Part shown: piece by piece, positions 34,189 to 43,176 of the stretch
How the letters are laid out: each line of letters starts with the position of its first letter
Numbering within the stretch: the stretch's first letter is position 1
Assembly (NCBI RefSeq): GCF_003116815.1
Contig: NZ_QDKQ01000034.1
Span: forward strand, 248,001 to 312,000
DNA length: 64,000 bases
DNA from: Caulobacter endophyticus
GTDB lineage: Bacteria; Pseudomonadota; Alphaproteobacteria; Caulobacterales; Caulobacteraceae
Direction: 5' to 3'
Notes under the pieces: model-generated
What the model was told of the DNA's origin: nothing
Seen by the model: only the letters and a program-made list of their open reading frames with translations
Databases searched by the model: none
Made by a program: the position numbers and the translations under genes

Positions 34189-36117
34189 ATGGTGGTGAAC
34201 AGCGAGCCGGAGCTTTTCGACGAGCGTTTTCTCGACAAGCACGCTGGCGCGATCATTAGTGATCTGACCGTTGCGCTTGTGGAATTGGTCGCCAATGCCT
34301 GGGACGCCTACGCCACTGAAATCCACATCCAGTGGCCGGACGGCACACGGGAGAAGCCATTTTCGATCCGGGACAACGGCAAGGGCTTGACCGGCGAACA
34401 GTTTGCCCAGCGTTGGCGCACCCTCAACTACAACCGCGTCGCGGCCGAAGGGGCGTTGTCGTTGCCACCGCCCGAACTGGGGGCCAGCAAGCCGCGCCGG
34501 CCGTACGGTCGTAACGGCCAGGGCAGACTAGCCGGCTTTGCATTTTCGGACCCGTATAACGTGGTCACCAAGGCCAGCGGCGAGGAAGTGACCTTTCAGG
34601 TAAAGCGCAGCAGCGGTTCGCTGCCGTTCGACTGGCGGGAGATTGCTCGCCGCCCTTCGCAAGGCCATGGGCTAGAGGTTCGCGCTACGCAAGCGACCCG
34701 AACACGCTTGAGCGCCGCAGCGGTACGCGAAATTCTCGGAACCCGATTTTTGACTGACCCGGATTTCACGGTGTTCGTGGACGGCATTGCCGTCACCTTT
34801 GACGACATTCCTGATGGCTTCCTCAGGGAAAGCTTCGTTGACGTACCCGGCCACGGTCAAGCGCGTATCGTGATGATTGATGCGCAGAGAGCCGACCGCA
34901 CCACCCGCCAGCACGGCATCGCTTGGCACGTCAACAACCGGCTTGTGGGCGAGTGTAGATGGGTCGGCAGCGACTACACTAGGATCTTGGATGGCCGTAC
35001 GAGCGAGGCCAAGCGTTTTACTTTCATTGTCACCGCCGATTTTTTGGCCAGCGCCGACGCTGTCAAGCCTGACTGGACAGGCTTCCATCCAACCAACGAC
35101 ACTTGGAAAGTGACGCAGTCTCTGGTCCAGGACCGCATCGGAGAGGAAATCTTCGCCCATGGTGCGCAGCGCCGCAGCGATACCAAGCAAGCTGTTCGCG
35201 ACAGCCTCTCCGATACCATCCGGCACGCGCCGCCGCTCGCCCGCGAACGTTGGAACGACTTCGTTGACGCAGTCGTCGACAGATGCCCCGGGATTACCAA
35301 TGATCAGGTCGAGCAGGTGGCGGGGATCTTGGCGAACCTTGAAGTTTCCAGCTCACGATACGGCCTGATCGACAAGCTTCATCGCCTGAAACCTAACGAA
35401 TTGGATCAACTAGACGCCATTCTCGGCGACTGGAGCGTAGCTGCGGCAAAGGTGGCGCTCGATGAAATTCAAAATCGCCTTAAGTTGATCGCCGAGTTGC
35501 ACGAAAAGCTGCGTGACGAACGCGCCGATGAGGTTCGTGAGCTGCAACCACTCATCGAACGGAGTCTCTGGGCTTTCGGCGCTGAGTTCGAAAGTATCGA
35601 GTTCACGTCCAATCGCGGCATGTCACAAGTGATCCGCAAGCTCCTCGGCGGCGAGGTGCGCGGTAGCTTGAACCGCCCCGATTTCGTGATCCTCGACGAT
35701 GCGAGCGTCGGCCTCTTTTCGCGACCCAAGTACGGAGAGGGTTACGAAATCGAGGGTGTCGAGCATCTTGTAATCGTCGAACTCAAACGGCCGGGAATCC
35801 CCATCGGCATGGATCAAAAGAACCAGGCGTGGAAGTACGTGGCCGAATTGCTCGAGCATGGACTGATTGAAGAGACCACCCAGGTGACCTGTTTTGTAAT
35901 GGGGTCCAAACTAGCGCCGCGCGAACGCATCCGGGACGAAGGCTCAACCCGCATCGTCCCTCTAGCTTACGACACGTTTATCCGTCGCGCGGAGTCTCGG
36001 ATGTTGAACCTGTACGCACGTTTGAAAGACGCGCCTTTCCTTCAGGCCCAAGGGATCGACGCCGACAAGTTTTCCCAGCAGCCGGCCGCTCAAGGACTAG
36101 ATCTTCAGCCTGTATAG
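34189..36117 (+). CDS. GHKL ATPase fused to PD-(D/E)XK nuclease-like domain
   Basis: Protein of 642 residues. The N-terminal 200 residues are a GHKL (MutL/Hsp90/MORC-like) ATPase: E32-x3-N36-x2-D39, D62-x-G64-x-G66 and G107-R-N-G110-x-G112. A second alpha/beta region follows (HGIAWHVNNRLVGE), then a helical linker at about residues 330-460. The C-terminal domain has RPD at 496-498, E531-L-K533 and Q546-x3-Y550, the order expected of a RecB-like PD-(D/E)XK nuclease. GC is much lower than in its neighbours (for example 35/60 and 27/60 in the lines starting 35041 and 35461, against 47/60 at 36241), suggesting acquisition. There is no partner gene, integrase or tRNA beside it. A TTG at 34123 in the same frame could extend it by 22 residues. 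A DNA-targeting defence role is inference. Confidence 0.8.
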   Translation: MVVNSEPELFDERFLDKHAGAIISDLTVALVELVANAWDAYATEIHIQWPDGTREKPFSIRDNGKGLTGEQFAQRWRTLNYNRVAAEGALSLPPPELGASKPRRPYGRNGQGRLAGFAFSDPYNVVTKASGEEVTFQVKRSSGSLPFDWREIARRPSQGHGLEVRATQATRTRLSAAAVREILGTRFLTDPDFTVFVDGIAVTFDDIPDGFLRESFVDVPGHGQARIVMIDAQRADRTTRQHGIAWHVNNRLVGECRWVGSDYTRILDGRTSEAKRFTFIVTADFLASADAVKPDWTGFHPTNDTWKVTQSLVQDRIGEEIFAHGAQRRSDTKQAVRDSLSDTIRHAPPLARERWNDFVDAVVDRCPGITNDQVEQVAGILANLEVSSSRYGLIDKLHRLKPNELDQLDAILGDWSVAAAKVALDEIQNRLKLIAELHEKLRDERADEVRELQPLIERSLWAFGAEFESIEFTSNRGMSQVIRKLLGGEVRGSLNRPDFVILDDASVGLFSRPKYGEGYEIEGVEHLVIVELKRPGIPIGMDQKNQAWKYVAELLEHGLIEETTQVTCFVMGSKLAPRERIRDEGSTRIVPLAYDTFIRRAESRMLNLYARLKDAPFLQAQGIDADKFSQQPAAQGLDLQPV

Positions 36118-36119
36118 GC

Positions 36120-36145
36120 GGGCATCTTCGCAAAAGCGTCTGCCC
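36120..36145. terminator. Hairpin between convergent genes
   Basis: GGGCA (36120-36124) and TGCCC (36141-36145), with inner CGC/GCG, form a hairpin just after the GHKL gene stop. There is no T-run, so terminator function is uncertain. Confidence 0.35.
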
Positions 36146-36146
36146 C

Positions 36147-37421
36147 CTACCTCCTCAGCACCGCCCCGCCCTTCATCACGAACACCGGCTTCTCCAGCAC
36201 GGTGACGTCCGCCAGCGGGTCGCCCGAGACCGCGATCAGGTCGGCGTAGCGGCCGGCGGTCAGCTGGCCCAGGTCCTTGTCGCGGCCCAGGGCCTGGGCG
36301 GCGTTGACCGTGGCGGCCTGGATGGCCTGGAGGGGTGTTGCGCCATAGCGCACCATGACGGCGAACTGGCGGGCGTTGTCGCCGTGGGGGTAAACTCCGG
36401 CGTCGGTGCCGTAGATCATCTTCACCCCGCCCTTCAGGGCCTTGCGGAAGTTCTCGCGCTGGATCTCGGCGATATCGCGGTCCTTGCGCAGGTTGTCCTC
36501 CAGCACGCCGTTCTTGCGGCCCTCGGACTGGGTGTAGTCGGTGTTGTAGATGTCCATCGAGAACCAGGTCCCCTTCTGGGCGGCCAGCCTGACGCCCTCG
36601 TCGTCGACGAGGCTGGCGTGTTCGATGGTGTCGATGCCGGCGCGGATGGCCTCCTTGATGCCGGCCCCGCCGTGGGCGTGGGCGGCGACCTTGAGGCCGG
36701 CCATGTGGGCCTCGTCGGCCACGGCCTTCATCTCGTCAAAGGTCAGCTGCTGCTGGCCCGGCTCGTCGCCGCGCGAGAAGACCCCGCCGGTGGCGCAGAT
36801 CTTGATCACCTGGGCGCCGTACTTCTTCAGCGTGCGCACCGCCTTGCGGGCCTGGTCGGGGCTGTCGATGTTGTAGGGGGCCTTCTGGTCCATCGACGGC
36901 GGGAAGAAGGTCGAGTCGCAATGGCCGCCGGTCGCCCCGATGGCGTAGGTGGCGGTGACGATGCGCGGGCCGGGCACGACGCCCTCGTCGATCGCCTCGC
37001 GCAGGCCCACGTCGTTGAAGCGGTCGGCCCCGACGTTGCGCACGGTGGTGAAGCCGGCCTCGACGGTGGCCCTGGCGTTGGCGGTCTGGGTCACGCTCCA
37101 GAAGGCGTCGCTGAACTGCAGGGCGTTGTAGCCGCCATAGACGGGCGAGGCGTCGAGATGCACGTGCATGTCGATCAGGCCCGGCAGCAGGGTCGCGCCC
37201 GGCAGGTCGACGGCCTCGGCGTCGGCGGGGATCGCAAAGTCGCCGGCCTTGCCGACGGCGGTGATGCGGCCGGCCACGACCAGCACCACCGGCTTTTCGA
37301 CATAGCGCCCCGTGGCGACGTCGAGCAGCCGGGCGGCGGTGACCACCTTGGTCTCGGCGGCGTGAGCGGTCGTCGCGGCCAGGGTCATGACCGCCAGGGT
37401 CGAAATCGTCAGTCCACGCAT
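36147..37421 (-). CDS. Secreted amidohydrolase, probable Xaa-dipeptidase
   Basis: Metal-dependent hydrolase of the amidohydrolase superfamily, 424 residues, with a Sec signal at residues 1-22 (ending AHAAE). The metal site includes DMHVHLD near residue 85, a candidate carboxylated lysine in VIKICATGG, AHAHGG, TIEHAS and GTDAG. The set matches the prolidase/imidazolonepropionase-like group, which in Caulobacter includes dipeptidases acting on Xaa-Pro or Xaa-Arg/Lys (family knowledge). The start at 37421 begins the signal peptide. It is convergent with the GHKL gene. Confidence 0.88.
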   Translation of the reverse strand: MRGLTISTLAVMTLAATTAHAAETKVVTAARLLDVATGRYVEKPVVLVVAGRITAVGKAGDFAIPADAEAVDLPGATLLPGLIDMHVHLDASPVYGGYNALQFSDAFWSVTQTANARATVEAGFTTVRNVGADRFNDVGLREAIDEGVVPGPRIVTATYAIGATGGHCDSTFFPPSMDQKAPYNIDSPDQARKAVRTLKKYGAQVIKICATGGVFSRGDEPGQQQLTFDEMKAVADEAHMAGLKVAAHAHGGAGIKEAIRAGIDTIEHASLVDDEGVRLAAQKGTWFSMDIYNTDYTQSEGRKNGVLEDNLRKDRDIAEIQRENFRKALKGGVKMIYGTDAGVYPHGDNARQFAVMVRYGATPLQAIQAATVNAAQALGRDKDLGQLTAGRYADLIAVSGDPLADVTVLEKPVFVMKGGAVLRR

Positions 37422-37515
37422 CCGGTCGGCCCCGCGTTCAAGTTGCAGGAGCAACGCTAGAGCGTGGCCGTTGAAGTGGAAAGGGCGGCCGCGCATGGCG
37501 GCCGCCCCTTTTTCG

Positions 37516-38487
37516 TCAGGCCTTGAAGAAGGCCAGCAGGTCCGGGTTGATGATCTCCGGATGGGTCGTGCACATGCCGTGCGGCAGGCCCTTGTAGACC
37601 TTCAGCTCGCCCTTCTTGACCAGCTTGGCCGACAGCAGGGCGGAATCGGCGATCGGCACGATCTGGTCGTCGTCGCCGTGCATCACCAGCACCGGCACGT
37701 CGACCTTCTTGAGGTCGTCGGTGAAGTCGGTCTCGGAGAAGGCCTTGATGCAGTCGTAGTGGGCCTTGACGCTGCCGGTCATGCCCTGGCGCCACCAGTT
37801 CCAGATCACGCCCTGGTCGACCTTCGCGCCCGGACGGTTGAAGCCGTAGAACGGGCCGGCCGGCACGTCGTAGAAGAACTGGGCGCGGTTGCCGGCGGTG
37901 GCGGCGCGGAAGCCGTCGAACACCTCGATCGGCAGGCCGCCCGGGTTCTTGTCGCTCTTGACCATGATCGGCGGCACCGCGCCGATCAGCACGGCCTTGG
38001 CCACGCGGCCCGGCTTGGCGCGGGCGACGTAGTGGATCACCTCGCCGCCGCCGGTCGAGTGACCCACGTGGATGGCGTTCTTCAGGTCGAGGTGGTCGGT
38101 CAGGGCCGCGACGTCGGCGGCGTAGGTGTCCATCTCGTTGCCGGTGTCGGTCTGGGTCGAACGGCCGTGACCGCGGCGGTCATGGGCGATCACCCGGAAG
38201 CCCTGGGCGTAGAAGAACATCATCTGGTTGTCCCAGTCGTCGGCCGTCAGCGGCCAGCCGTGGTGGAACACGACCGGCTGGGCGGTCTTGGGACCCCAGT
38301 CCTTGTAATAGATCTGCACGCCGTCCTTGGTCGTGACGAAACCGCTGCTCATGGTCTTGGCTCCTGGGGAAGAAATCGCGGGCGCAGCCGCGGCGAAGGA
38401 CGGCGCGACCGCGAAAGCCGCCAGGCCCAGGCCAGCGGCGAGGACGTCCCTGCGCGAGGCGCCGTCGTCGTAAGGTTGGGTGGTCAT
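37516..38487 (-). CDS. Tat-exported alpha/beta hydrolase (non-heme chloroperoxidase-like)
   Basis: Hydrolase of 323 residues. [17 protein letters not shown] at residues 11-27 is a Tat-type signal. The catalytic serine is in VGHSTGGGE, the acid in [10 protein letters not shown] and the histidine in [22 protein letters not shown] and HDRRGHGRS are typical of cofactor-free haloperoxidase/arylesterase proteins. It probably acts as an esterase; perhydrolase activity is common in vitro. It stands alone between the amidohydrolase and a two-component operon. An internal ATG near residue 46 would give a cytoplasmic form. Confidence 0.9.
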   Translation of the reverse strand: MTTQPYDDGASRRDVLAAGLGLAAFAVAPSFAAAAPAISSPGAKTMSSGFVTTKDGVQIYYKDWGPKTAQPVVFHHGWPLTADDWDNQMMFFYAQGFRVIAHDRRGHGRSTQTDTGNEMDTYAADVAALTDHLDLKNAIHVGHSTGGGEVIHYVARAKPGRVAKAVLIGAVPPIMVKSDKNPGGLPIEVFDGFRAATAGNRAQFFYDVPAGPFYGFNRPGAKVDQGVIWNWWRQGMTGSVKAHYDCIKAFSETDFTDDLKKVDVPVLVMHGDDDQIVPIADSALLSAKLVKKGELKVYKGLPHGMCTTHPEIINPDLLAFFKA

Positions 38488-38621
38488 CGCTCGCCCTCTG
38501 CATCGAACTATCGAGGCGGCGTCATGCCGTCCCCGAGCCCGTGCAAGGTGGCCCAGCGCATCGAATGGGGCTTGAACGTATCGCGCGGTCGCTGGGACGA
38601 ACGCGCCGGAGCGTGCGGCGC

Positions 38622-40028
38622 CTACTCGGCGCGGGGCAGCACCAGGGCCACGCGCAGGCCCGGCCCCATGCCGTTGTACTCGCCCGGCCCCTCGGCCAGC
38701 TCCAGCCGTCCGCCGTGCGAGGCGGCCACCGCCTGCACCAGCGACAGGCCAAGACCGGCGCCCGGCTCGCTGCGGCTGTTCTCCAGGCGCACGAAGCGCT
38801 GGACCACCCGGGCGCGGTCCTCTTCGGGCACGCCGGGACCGGTGTCGGTGACCGAGAATTCGAGCTCGCCCGACGAGCGGCGGCGCAGGCGCAGCATGAT
38901 CGCCCCGCCCTCGGGCGTGTACTTGATGGCGTTGTCGAGCAGGTTGGCCAGGGCCTGGGCGATGAACTCGCGGTTGCCGCGCAGCGACAGGGCCGGGGTG
39001 ATCTCGGCCTTGAAGTCCAGCCCCTTGTCCTCGCAGGAGAACTCGTAGAGCTCGGCCATGTCGGTGGCCAGGTCGCTGGCCTCGAACGGCTTCTGGTCGG
39101 GGGCCTGGCCGGCCGCCTGCAGGCGGGCGATGGCCAGCACGGCGTTGAAGGTCTTGAGCACGCCGTCTGCGTCCGACAGCGCCGTCTCCAGCGCCGCCAC
39201 CGGGTCGCCCTTGCCGTTCTCGGCGTCGATCAGGGCCACTTCCATGCGGGCGCGCAGGCGGGTCAGGGGCGAGCGCAGGTCGTGGGCGATGGCGTCGCCG
39301 GCGTGGCGCAGGCCGCCCATCAGCCGCTCGATGCGGTCGAGCATGTCGTTCAGGCCTTCGGCCAGTTCGTCATACTCGTCGCGGGTGCCACGCACCTTGG
39401 CGCGAGCGTGAAGGTCGCCGGCCCGCACCGCGTTCACGACGTCGACGAGGCCCTGCATGCTGCGGCTGACGTTGCGGCTGATCAGCACCCCGCCGGCCAG
39501 ACCCAGGATGATGACCAGCGCCCCGGCGCCCCACAGGGCCCGCACGATCTTCATCACATAGCCCTGGGACTCGGCGACGTCGGCGCCGACGAACAGGATC
39601 TCGCCGCCCGCCAGGCGTTCCTGCACGCCGCGGGCCGAGCGGCGCACGGTGGCGCCGTCGAGATCGGTCTCGGTCAGGGTGAAGCTGCGCCAGGTGGGGC
39701 CCGTGCCGGTGAAGCCGTCGATCGGCGACTCCTCGATCGAGCCGGTGATGCGCTTGCCGGTCTTGTCGGCGAAATAATAGAGGAACGGCCGCTCGCCGAT
39801 GGCCCGCTCGACCAGGGTCTGGTTCAGGGCGTTGACCCCGCCCTGGCGATAGGCCGCCTCCAGGCTTTCCATCTCGCGGGTGATCTCGGCGTCGGCGCGC
39901 CGGTCCACCTCGCCGGCGGTGGCGATGTAGATATAGCCCAGGAAGGCCGTCGCCGCGGCCGCGAACAGGGCCAGGAACAGCAGGGTCAGCCGGAAGGGCG
40001 TCGATCGAACGAGGCGCGGCAGGCGCAT
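38622..40028 (-). CDS. Two-component sensor histidine kinase
   Basis: Inner-membrane kinase of 468 residues: membrane helix at about 12-35, periplasmic sensor at about 36-160, second helix at about 162-185, HAMP domain, and dimerisation helix with the phospho-acceptor in [13 protein letters not shown]. The ATPase domain has the N-box [21 protein letters not shown] and GAGLGLSLV. The cognate regulator lies upstream, but a toxin-antitoxin pair sits between them. The kinase ATG is 3 bases after the toxin stop, so its translation is probably coupled to the toxin. The signal is unknown. Confidence 0.93.
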   Translation of the reverse strand: MRLPRLVRSTPFRLTLLFLALFAAAATAFLGYIYIATAGEVDRRADAEITREMESLEAAYRQGGVNALNQTLVERAIGERPFLYYFADKTGKRITGSIEESPIDGFTGTGPTWRSFTLTETDLDGATVRRSARGVQERLAGGEILFVGADVAESQGYVMKIVRALWGAGALVIILGLAGGVLISRNVSRSMQGLVDVVNAVRAGDLHARAKVRGTRDEYDELAEGLNDMLDRIERLMGGLRHAGDAIAHDLRSPLTRLRARMEVALIDAENGKGDPVAALETALSDADGVLKTFNAVLAIARLQAAGQAPDQKPFEASDLATDMAELYEFSCEDKGLDFKAEITPALSLRGNREFIAQALANLLDNAIKYTPEGGAIMLRLRRRSSGELEFSVTDTGPGVPEEDRARVVQRFVRLENSRSEPGAGLGLSLVQAVAASHGGRLELAEGPGEYNGMGPGLRVALVLPRAE

Positions 40029-40031
40029 GGT

Positions 40032-40346
40032 CTAACTCTTCTTGCCCATCAGGGCGGCGATGTCCTGGCGACTGTCGAGGATGCGGAGCACCTGAATGCC
40101 AGCTCCATCGGACAAGGGTTCATAGACGATCAGCCAGGGCGGGACGGAGAAAGATCGCGGCTGGCCGTCGAAGTCGGAGCGAACGGGTCCTAGACGCGGT
40201 CGTCTCGCCAATTTCTCGATCGCGTGGTCCAGGCGACCAAGAACTCGTCGCGCCCGCGCCTTTCCACCGTCATGCGCGATCCACGCATAGAGCCGCCGAA
40301 AGTCTCGCTGCGCTTCTCGCGAATGGACGACGATCGGCGCCGACAT
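40032..40346 (-). CDS. parE: ParE/RelE-family toxin
   Basis: Protein of 104 residues with the ParE/RelE fold signature: REAQRDFRRLYAWIA near residue 10, ARRVLGRLDHAIEKLARRPRLGP and a C-terminal IQVLRILDSRQDI strand. ParE-type toxins poison DNA gyrase, RelE-type cut ribosome-bound mRNA; sequence alone does not decide here, but the helix-rich N-terminus and DSRQD ending favour ParE. The gene starts directly after the antitoxin stop (TGAATG). It sits inside a two-component operon. Confidence 0.85.
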   Translation of the reverse strand: MSAPIVVHSREAQRDFRRLYAWIAHDGGKARARRVLGRLDHAIEKLARRPRLGPVRSDFDGQPRSFSVPPWLIVYEPLSDGAGIQVLRILDSRQDIAALMGKKS

Positions 40347-40568
40347 TCAGTCTTTTTGGCTCTTCTCGAACTCGGCCTCGGCGTCGGCCAGCAAAGCCTC
40401 GAAATCCCAGACCGCGCCCTTCCCCTCGGCCAGCTCCCGTCGCGCCTCGACGATCGACTCGTTGAGGGCGTCGCGGTTGCGCACGAACCAGGCTTCCAGC
40501 TCGGCCTCGGAGAGCGCCGGGCCGAACTCGTCCTCGTCATCGGCGATGGGCTTGGACTGCTTGTTCAT
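40347..40568 (-). CDS. Antitoxin of the ParE-type module
   Basis: Acidic 73-residue protein abutting the toxin gene. ALSEAELEAWFVRNRDALNESIVEARRELAEGKGAVWDF is a helical segment seen in antitoxins that wrap the toxin. A clear ribbon-helix-helix domain is not visible, so it may bind DNA weakly or not at all. The ATG at 40568 has a G-run upstream. It starts 33 bases after the response-regulator stop. Confidence 0.78.
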   Translation of the reverse strand: MNKQSKPIADDEDEFGPALSEAELEAWFVRNRDALNESIVEARRELAEGKGAVWDFEALLADAEAEFEKSQKD

Positions 40569-40601
40569 GCCCCCCAGCCTATCACGCCCCGCCCAGGCCG
40601 C

Positions 40602-41273
40602 CTACGGATCGAGCCGGTAGCCGGCCCCGCGCACGGTCTGCAGCATGGCCCGGTCGAATCCCTTGTCGATCTTGGAGCGCAGGCGGGAGATGTGCACGTC
40701 GATGACGTTGGTCTGCGGGTCGAAGTGGTATTCCCACACCTTCTCCAGCAGCATGGTGCGGGTCACCGACTGCCCGGCGTGGCGCATCATGAATTCCAGC
40801 AGCTGGAACTCGCGGGGCTGGAGGTCGATCTCCCTGCCCTGGCGATGGACCGTGCGGTTGATGAGGTTCATCTCGAGCTCGCCCACCTTGAGGGTGGTCG
40901 CCACCGCGCCCGTCTCCCGGCGGCGCGACAGGGCCTCGACGCGGGCGATCAGCTCGGGGAAGGCGTAGGGCTTGACCAGGTAGTCGTCGGCGCCGGCCTT
41001 CAGGCCGTCGACGCGATCGCCCACCTCACCCAGGGCCGACAGGAACAGCACCGGCGTCTGGTCGCCCTCGCGGCGCAGGGTCGAGACCACTTCGACGCCG
41101 TTCTTCTTGGGCATCATCCGGTCGACGATCAGCACGTCGAAGCCGCCCTTGCCGGCCTCGGCCAGGCCCGCCTCGCCATCCGGCGCGTGAACACAACTGT
41201 AGCCGGCCTCGGTCAGGCCGTGGGTCATGGCGCCGGCGGCCTCGAGATCGTCCTCGATAATCAGAATACGCAT
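40602..41273 (-). CDS. OmpR-family response regulator
   Basis: Regulator of 223 residues. The receiver domain has EDD at residues 7-9, the phospho-acceptor aspartate in VLIVDRMMP and K in LVKPYAF. The winged-helix DNA-binding domain occupies about 128-223 (LQPREFQLLEFMM, then TNVIDVHISRLRSKID). It is the first gene of the operon regulator, antitoxin, toxin, kinase. degP lies upstream in the same orientation, separated by a terminator, so this operon has its own promoter in 41274-41397. Confidence 0.95.
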   Translation of the reverse strand: MRILIIEDDLEAAGAMTHGLTEAGYSCVHAPDGEAGLAEAGKGGFDVLIVDRMMPKKNGVEVVSTLRREGDQTPVLFLSALGEVGDRVDGLKAGADDYLVKPYAFPELIARVEALSRRRETGAVATTLKVGELEMNLINRTVHRQGREIDLQPREFQLLEFMMRHAGQSVTRTMLLEKVWEYHFDPQTNVIDVHISRLRSKIDKGFDRAMLQTVRGAGYRLDP

Positions 41274-41397
41274 CAGCCAACCCCTCGTGCGCCGACAGAG
41301 AACTACCGACGTTCTCCCGATTCTATCGACCGGCGCGATAGTTGGCGACTGGATACCGGCTTCGCGGGCGCCCGTCCCTTAAACCTTGGTCACATAC

Positions 41398-41430
41398 GAA
41401 AAATCCCGCCCCCATGGCTGGGGGCGGGAT
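41398..41430 (-). terminator. Intrinsic terminator of degP
   Basis: The arms ATCCCGCCCCC and GGGGGCGGGAT (41403-41413 and 41420-41430) form a perfect 11-bp stem with a 6-base loop, followed on the minus strand by TTTTT. Confidence 0.9.
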
Positions 41431-41455
41431 CGATCGCTCGTCGGAGACGGATCGC

Positions 41456-43033
41456 TTACGGAGCGATCTTCAGCGGCACGATGGTCGGACGACCGGCGCG
41501 GACGATGCGCAGGTTGACGCTCGGGCGCTGCAGCTTCTTGGCCGCCTCGACCGCGGCGGTGACCTCGGCCACGCTGGTGACCGGCTCGCCGTTGACGCTG
41601 GTGACCACGTCGCCCTTGCGCAGGCCCTTCTCGCCGGCGTCGGACGTGGCCTTCACGCTGTCGATCAGCAGGCCCTTGATGCTGCTGTCGATGCCGTTGG
41701 CCTTGCGGGCCGCGTCATCGAGGGGCGTCAGGCTCATGCCCAGGGCCTCGGCCTTGGGGGTCGCCGGCTTGGCCGGAGCGGCCTTGTCGCCGCCGTCCTC
41801 ATTGTCGTTGTCGGCCAGTTCCTTCTCGGTCGGGCGCACGCCCGAACGGATCTCGACCGTGCGGGGCTTGCCGCCGCGCAGCACGGCCAGCTTGATCACC
41901 TCGCCCGGACGGGCCTTGGCCACTTCGCGGGTCAGTTCCGAGCCGCTCTTGATCGCCACGCCGTTGACGCTGGTGACCACGTCTTCGGGCATCAGGCCGC
42001 CTCGCTGGGCCGGACCGCCCGGCACCAGGTCGGCGACGATGGCGCCCTTGGTGCCGGCCAGGCCTTGCGCCTCGGCCATCTCGCTGGTGAAGGGCTGGAT
42101 CTGGGCGCCGATATAGCCGCGCACCACCTTGCCGCCGTTGATCAGCTGCTTGGCGGTGGCCTCGGCCACGTCGGCCGGAATCGCGAAGCCGATGCCCACC
42201 GAGCCGCCGGTCGGCGAGAAGATCGCCGTGTTCACGCCGATCACCCGGCCATAGATGTCGAACGACGGACCGCCCGAGTTGCCGCGGTTGATGGGGGCGT
42301 CGATCTGGATGTAGTCGACGAACTGCGAGGAGTTGTCGCCCAGGTCGCGGCCATAGGCCGAGATGATGCCGGCCGTGGCCGTGCCGCCCAGGCCGAACGG
42401 GTTGCCGATGGTGATCACCCAGTCGCCGACGCGCGGACGGGCCTGGTTCTCGAAGTTCACGAACGGGAACGCCGAACCCTTGGCCTTGGGGTCGGTGACC
42501 TTGATCACCGCCAGGTCGGTGCTCTCGTCGCGGCCGACCACGGTGGCCTTCAGCTCGCGACCGTCCTTCATGACGACGTTGATGCCGTCGGTGTCGGCGT
42601 CGGCCACCACGTGATTGTTGGTGACGATGTAGCCGTCGGCCGAGATGAAGAAGCCCGAGCCGGAGGACTGCTGCTTGGGCGCGGCTTGCGCATCCTCGCC
42701 CTCTTCGCCCGGCTTCTGGCCGCGCGGCACGATATCGAACGGCAGGCCTTCCAGGCCCGGAATGCGCAGGCGGGCCTTCGGGTCGGCCTTCGAGGTCACG
42801 TCGATCTGCACGACCGCCGGCGAGACCTTCTCGAAGATATCGGCGAAGGACAGCGGCGCGCCGGGCGGCGGGGCGAACATCGGGGCGCTGGTCGCCGAGG
42901 CGCGCACCAGCGACGGCTCCTGCTCGGCCGCGCCGGCCGGCCCCATGCGCATGCCCACGCCCGCCAGGGCGGCGCAAGCAACGCCGGCGCCCGCGACGGC
43001 GCCAACAATGAATCCTGACTTCCGAGCAGCCAT
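41456..43033 (-). CDS. degP: Do-family periplasmic serine protease/chaperone
   Basis: Periplasmic quality-control protease of 525 residues. The N-terminus has a hydrophobic anchor or signal at about residues 8-30. The trypsin-like domain shows the triad H in VTNNHVV, D in STDLAVIKV and S in NRGNSGGPSF. Two PDZ domains follow (about 300-385 and 430-515). I chose the ATG at 43033 with GAGGA upstream; a GTG seven codons earlier (43054) is possible. It lies downstream of the ccm operon, as in some other alphaproteobacteria. An inverted repeat lies about 50 bases upstream of the start. Confidence 0.95.
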   Translation of the reverse strand: MAARKSGFIVGAVAGAGVACAALAGVGMRMGPAGAAEQEPSLVRASATSAPMFAPPPGAPLSFADIFEKVSPAVVQIDVTSKADPKARLRIPGLEGLPFDIVPRGQKPGEEGEDAQAAPKQQSSGSGFFISADGYIVTNNHVVADADTDGINVVMKDGRELKATVVGRDESTDLAVIKVTDPKAKGSAFPFVNFENQARPRVGDWVITIGNPFGLGGTATAGIISAYGRDLGDNSSQFVDYIQIDAPINRGNSGGPSFDIYGRVIGVNTAIFSPTGGSVGIGFAIPADVAEATAKQLINGGKVVRGYIGAQIQPFTSEMAEAQGLAGTKGAIVADLVPGGPAQRGGLMPEDVVTSVNGVAIKSGSELTREVAKARPGEVIKLAVLRGGKPRTVEIRSGVRPTEKELADNDNEDGGDKAAPAKPATPKAEALGMSLTPLDDAARKANGIDSSIKGLLIDSVKATSDAGEKGLRKGDVVTSVNGEPVTSVAEVTAAVEAAKKLQRPSVNLRIVRAGRPTIVPLKIAP

Positions 43034-43080
43034 CTTTCGTCTTTCCTCACCCACGACGCTCCGCGCCGGGTTCTCGAACA

Positions 43081-43115
43081 GAACCTAGTTGCACCAGCAA
43101 TTCGTGCAACGGTTC
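43081..43115. repeat. Inverted repeat upstream of degP
   Basis: GAACC-ta-GTTGCAC ... GTGCAAC-GGTTC forms an imperfect palindrome with a 9-base loop (CAGCAATTC). It lies between the ccmH stop and the degP start and could be an operator for envelope-stress control or a weak terminator. Confidence 0.45.
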
Positions 43116-43176
43116 CAGGATTATCTTTCCTTCATGCTCACGGCGTTTCTTGCGGCGTCATCGCGGCGCAATCGTG

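Noticed and set aside
34012..36146. Attachment sites or tRNA flanking the low-GC GHKL gene
   Set aside because: No tRNA and no convincing direct repeats at the edges were found, so a mechanism of insertion is not claimed.
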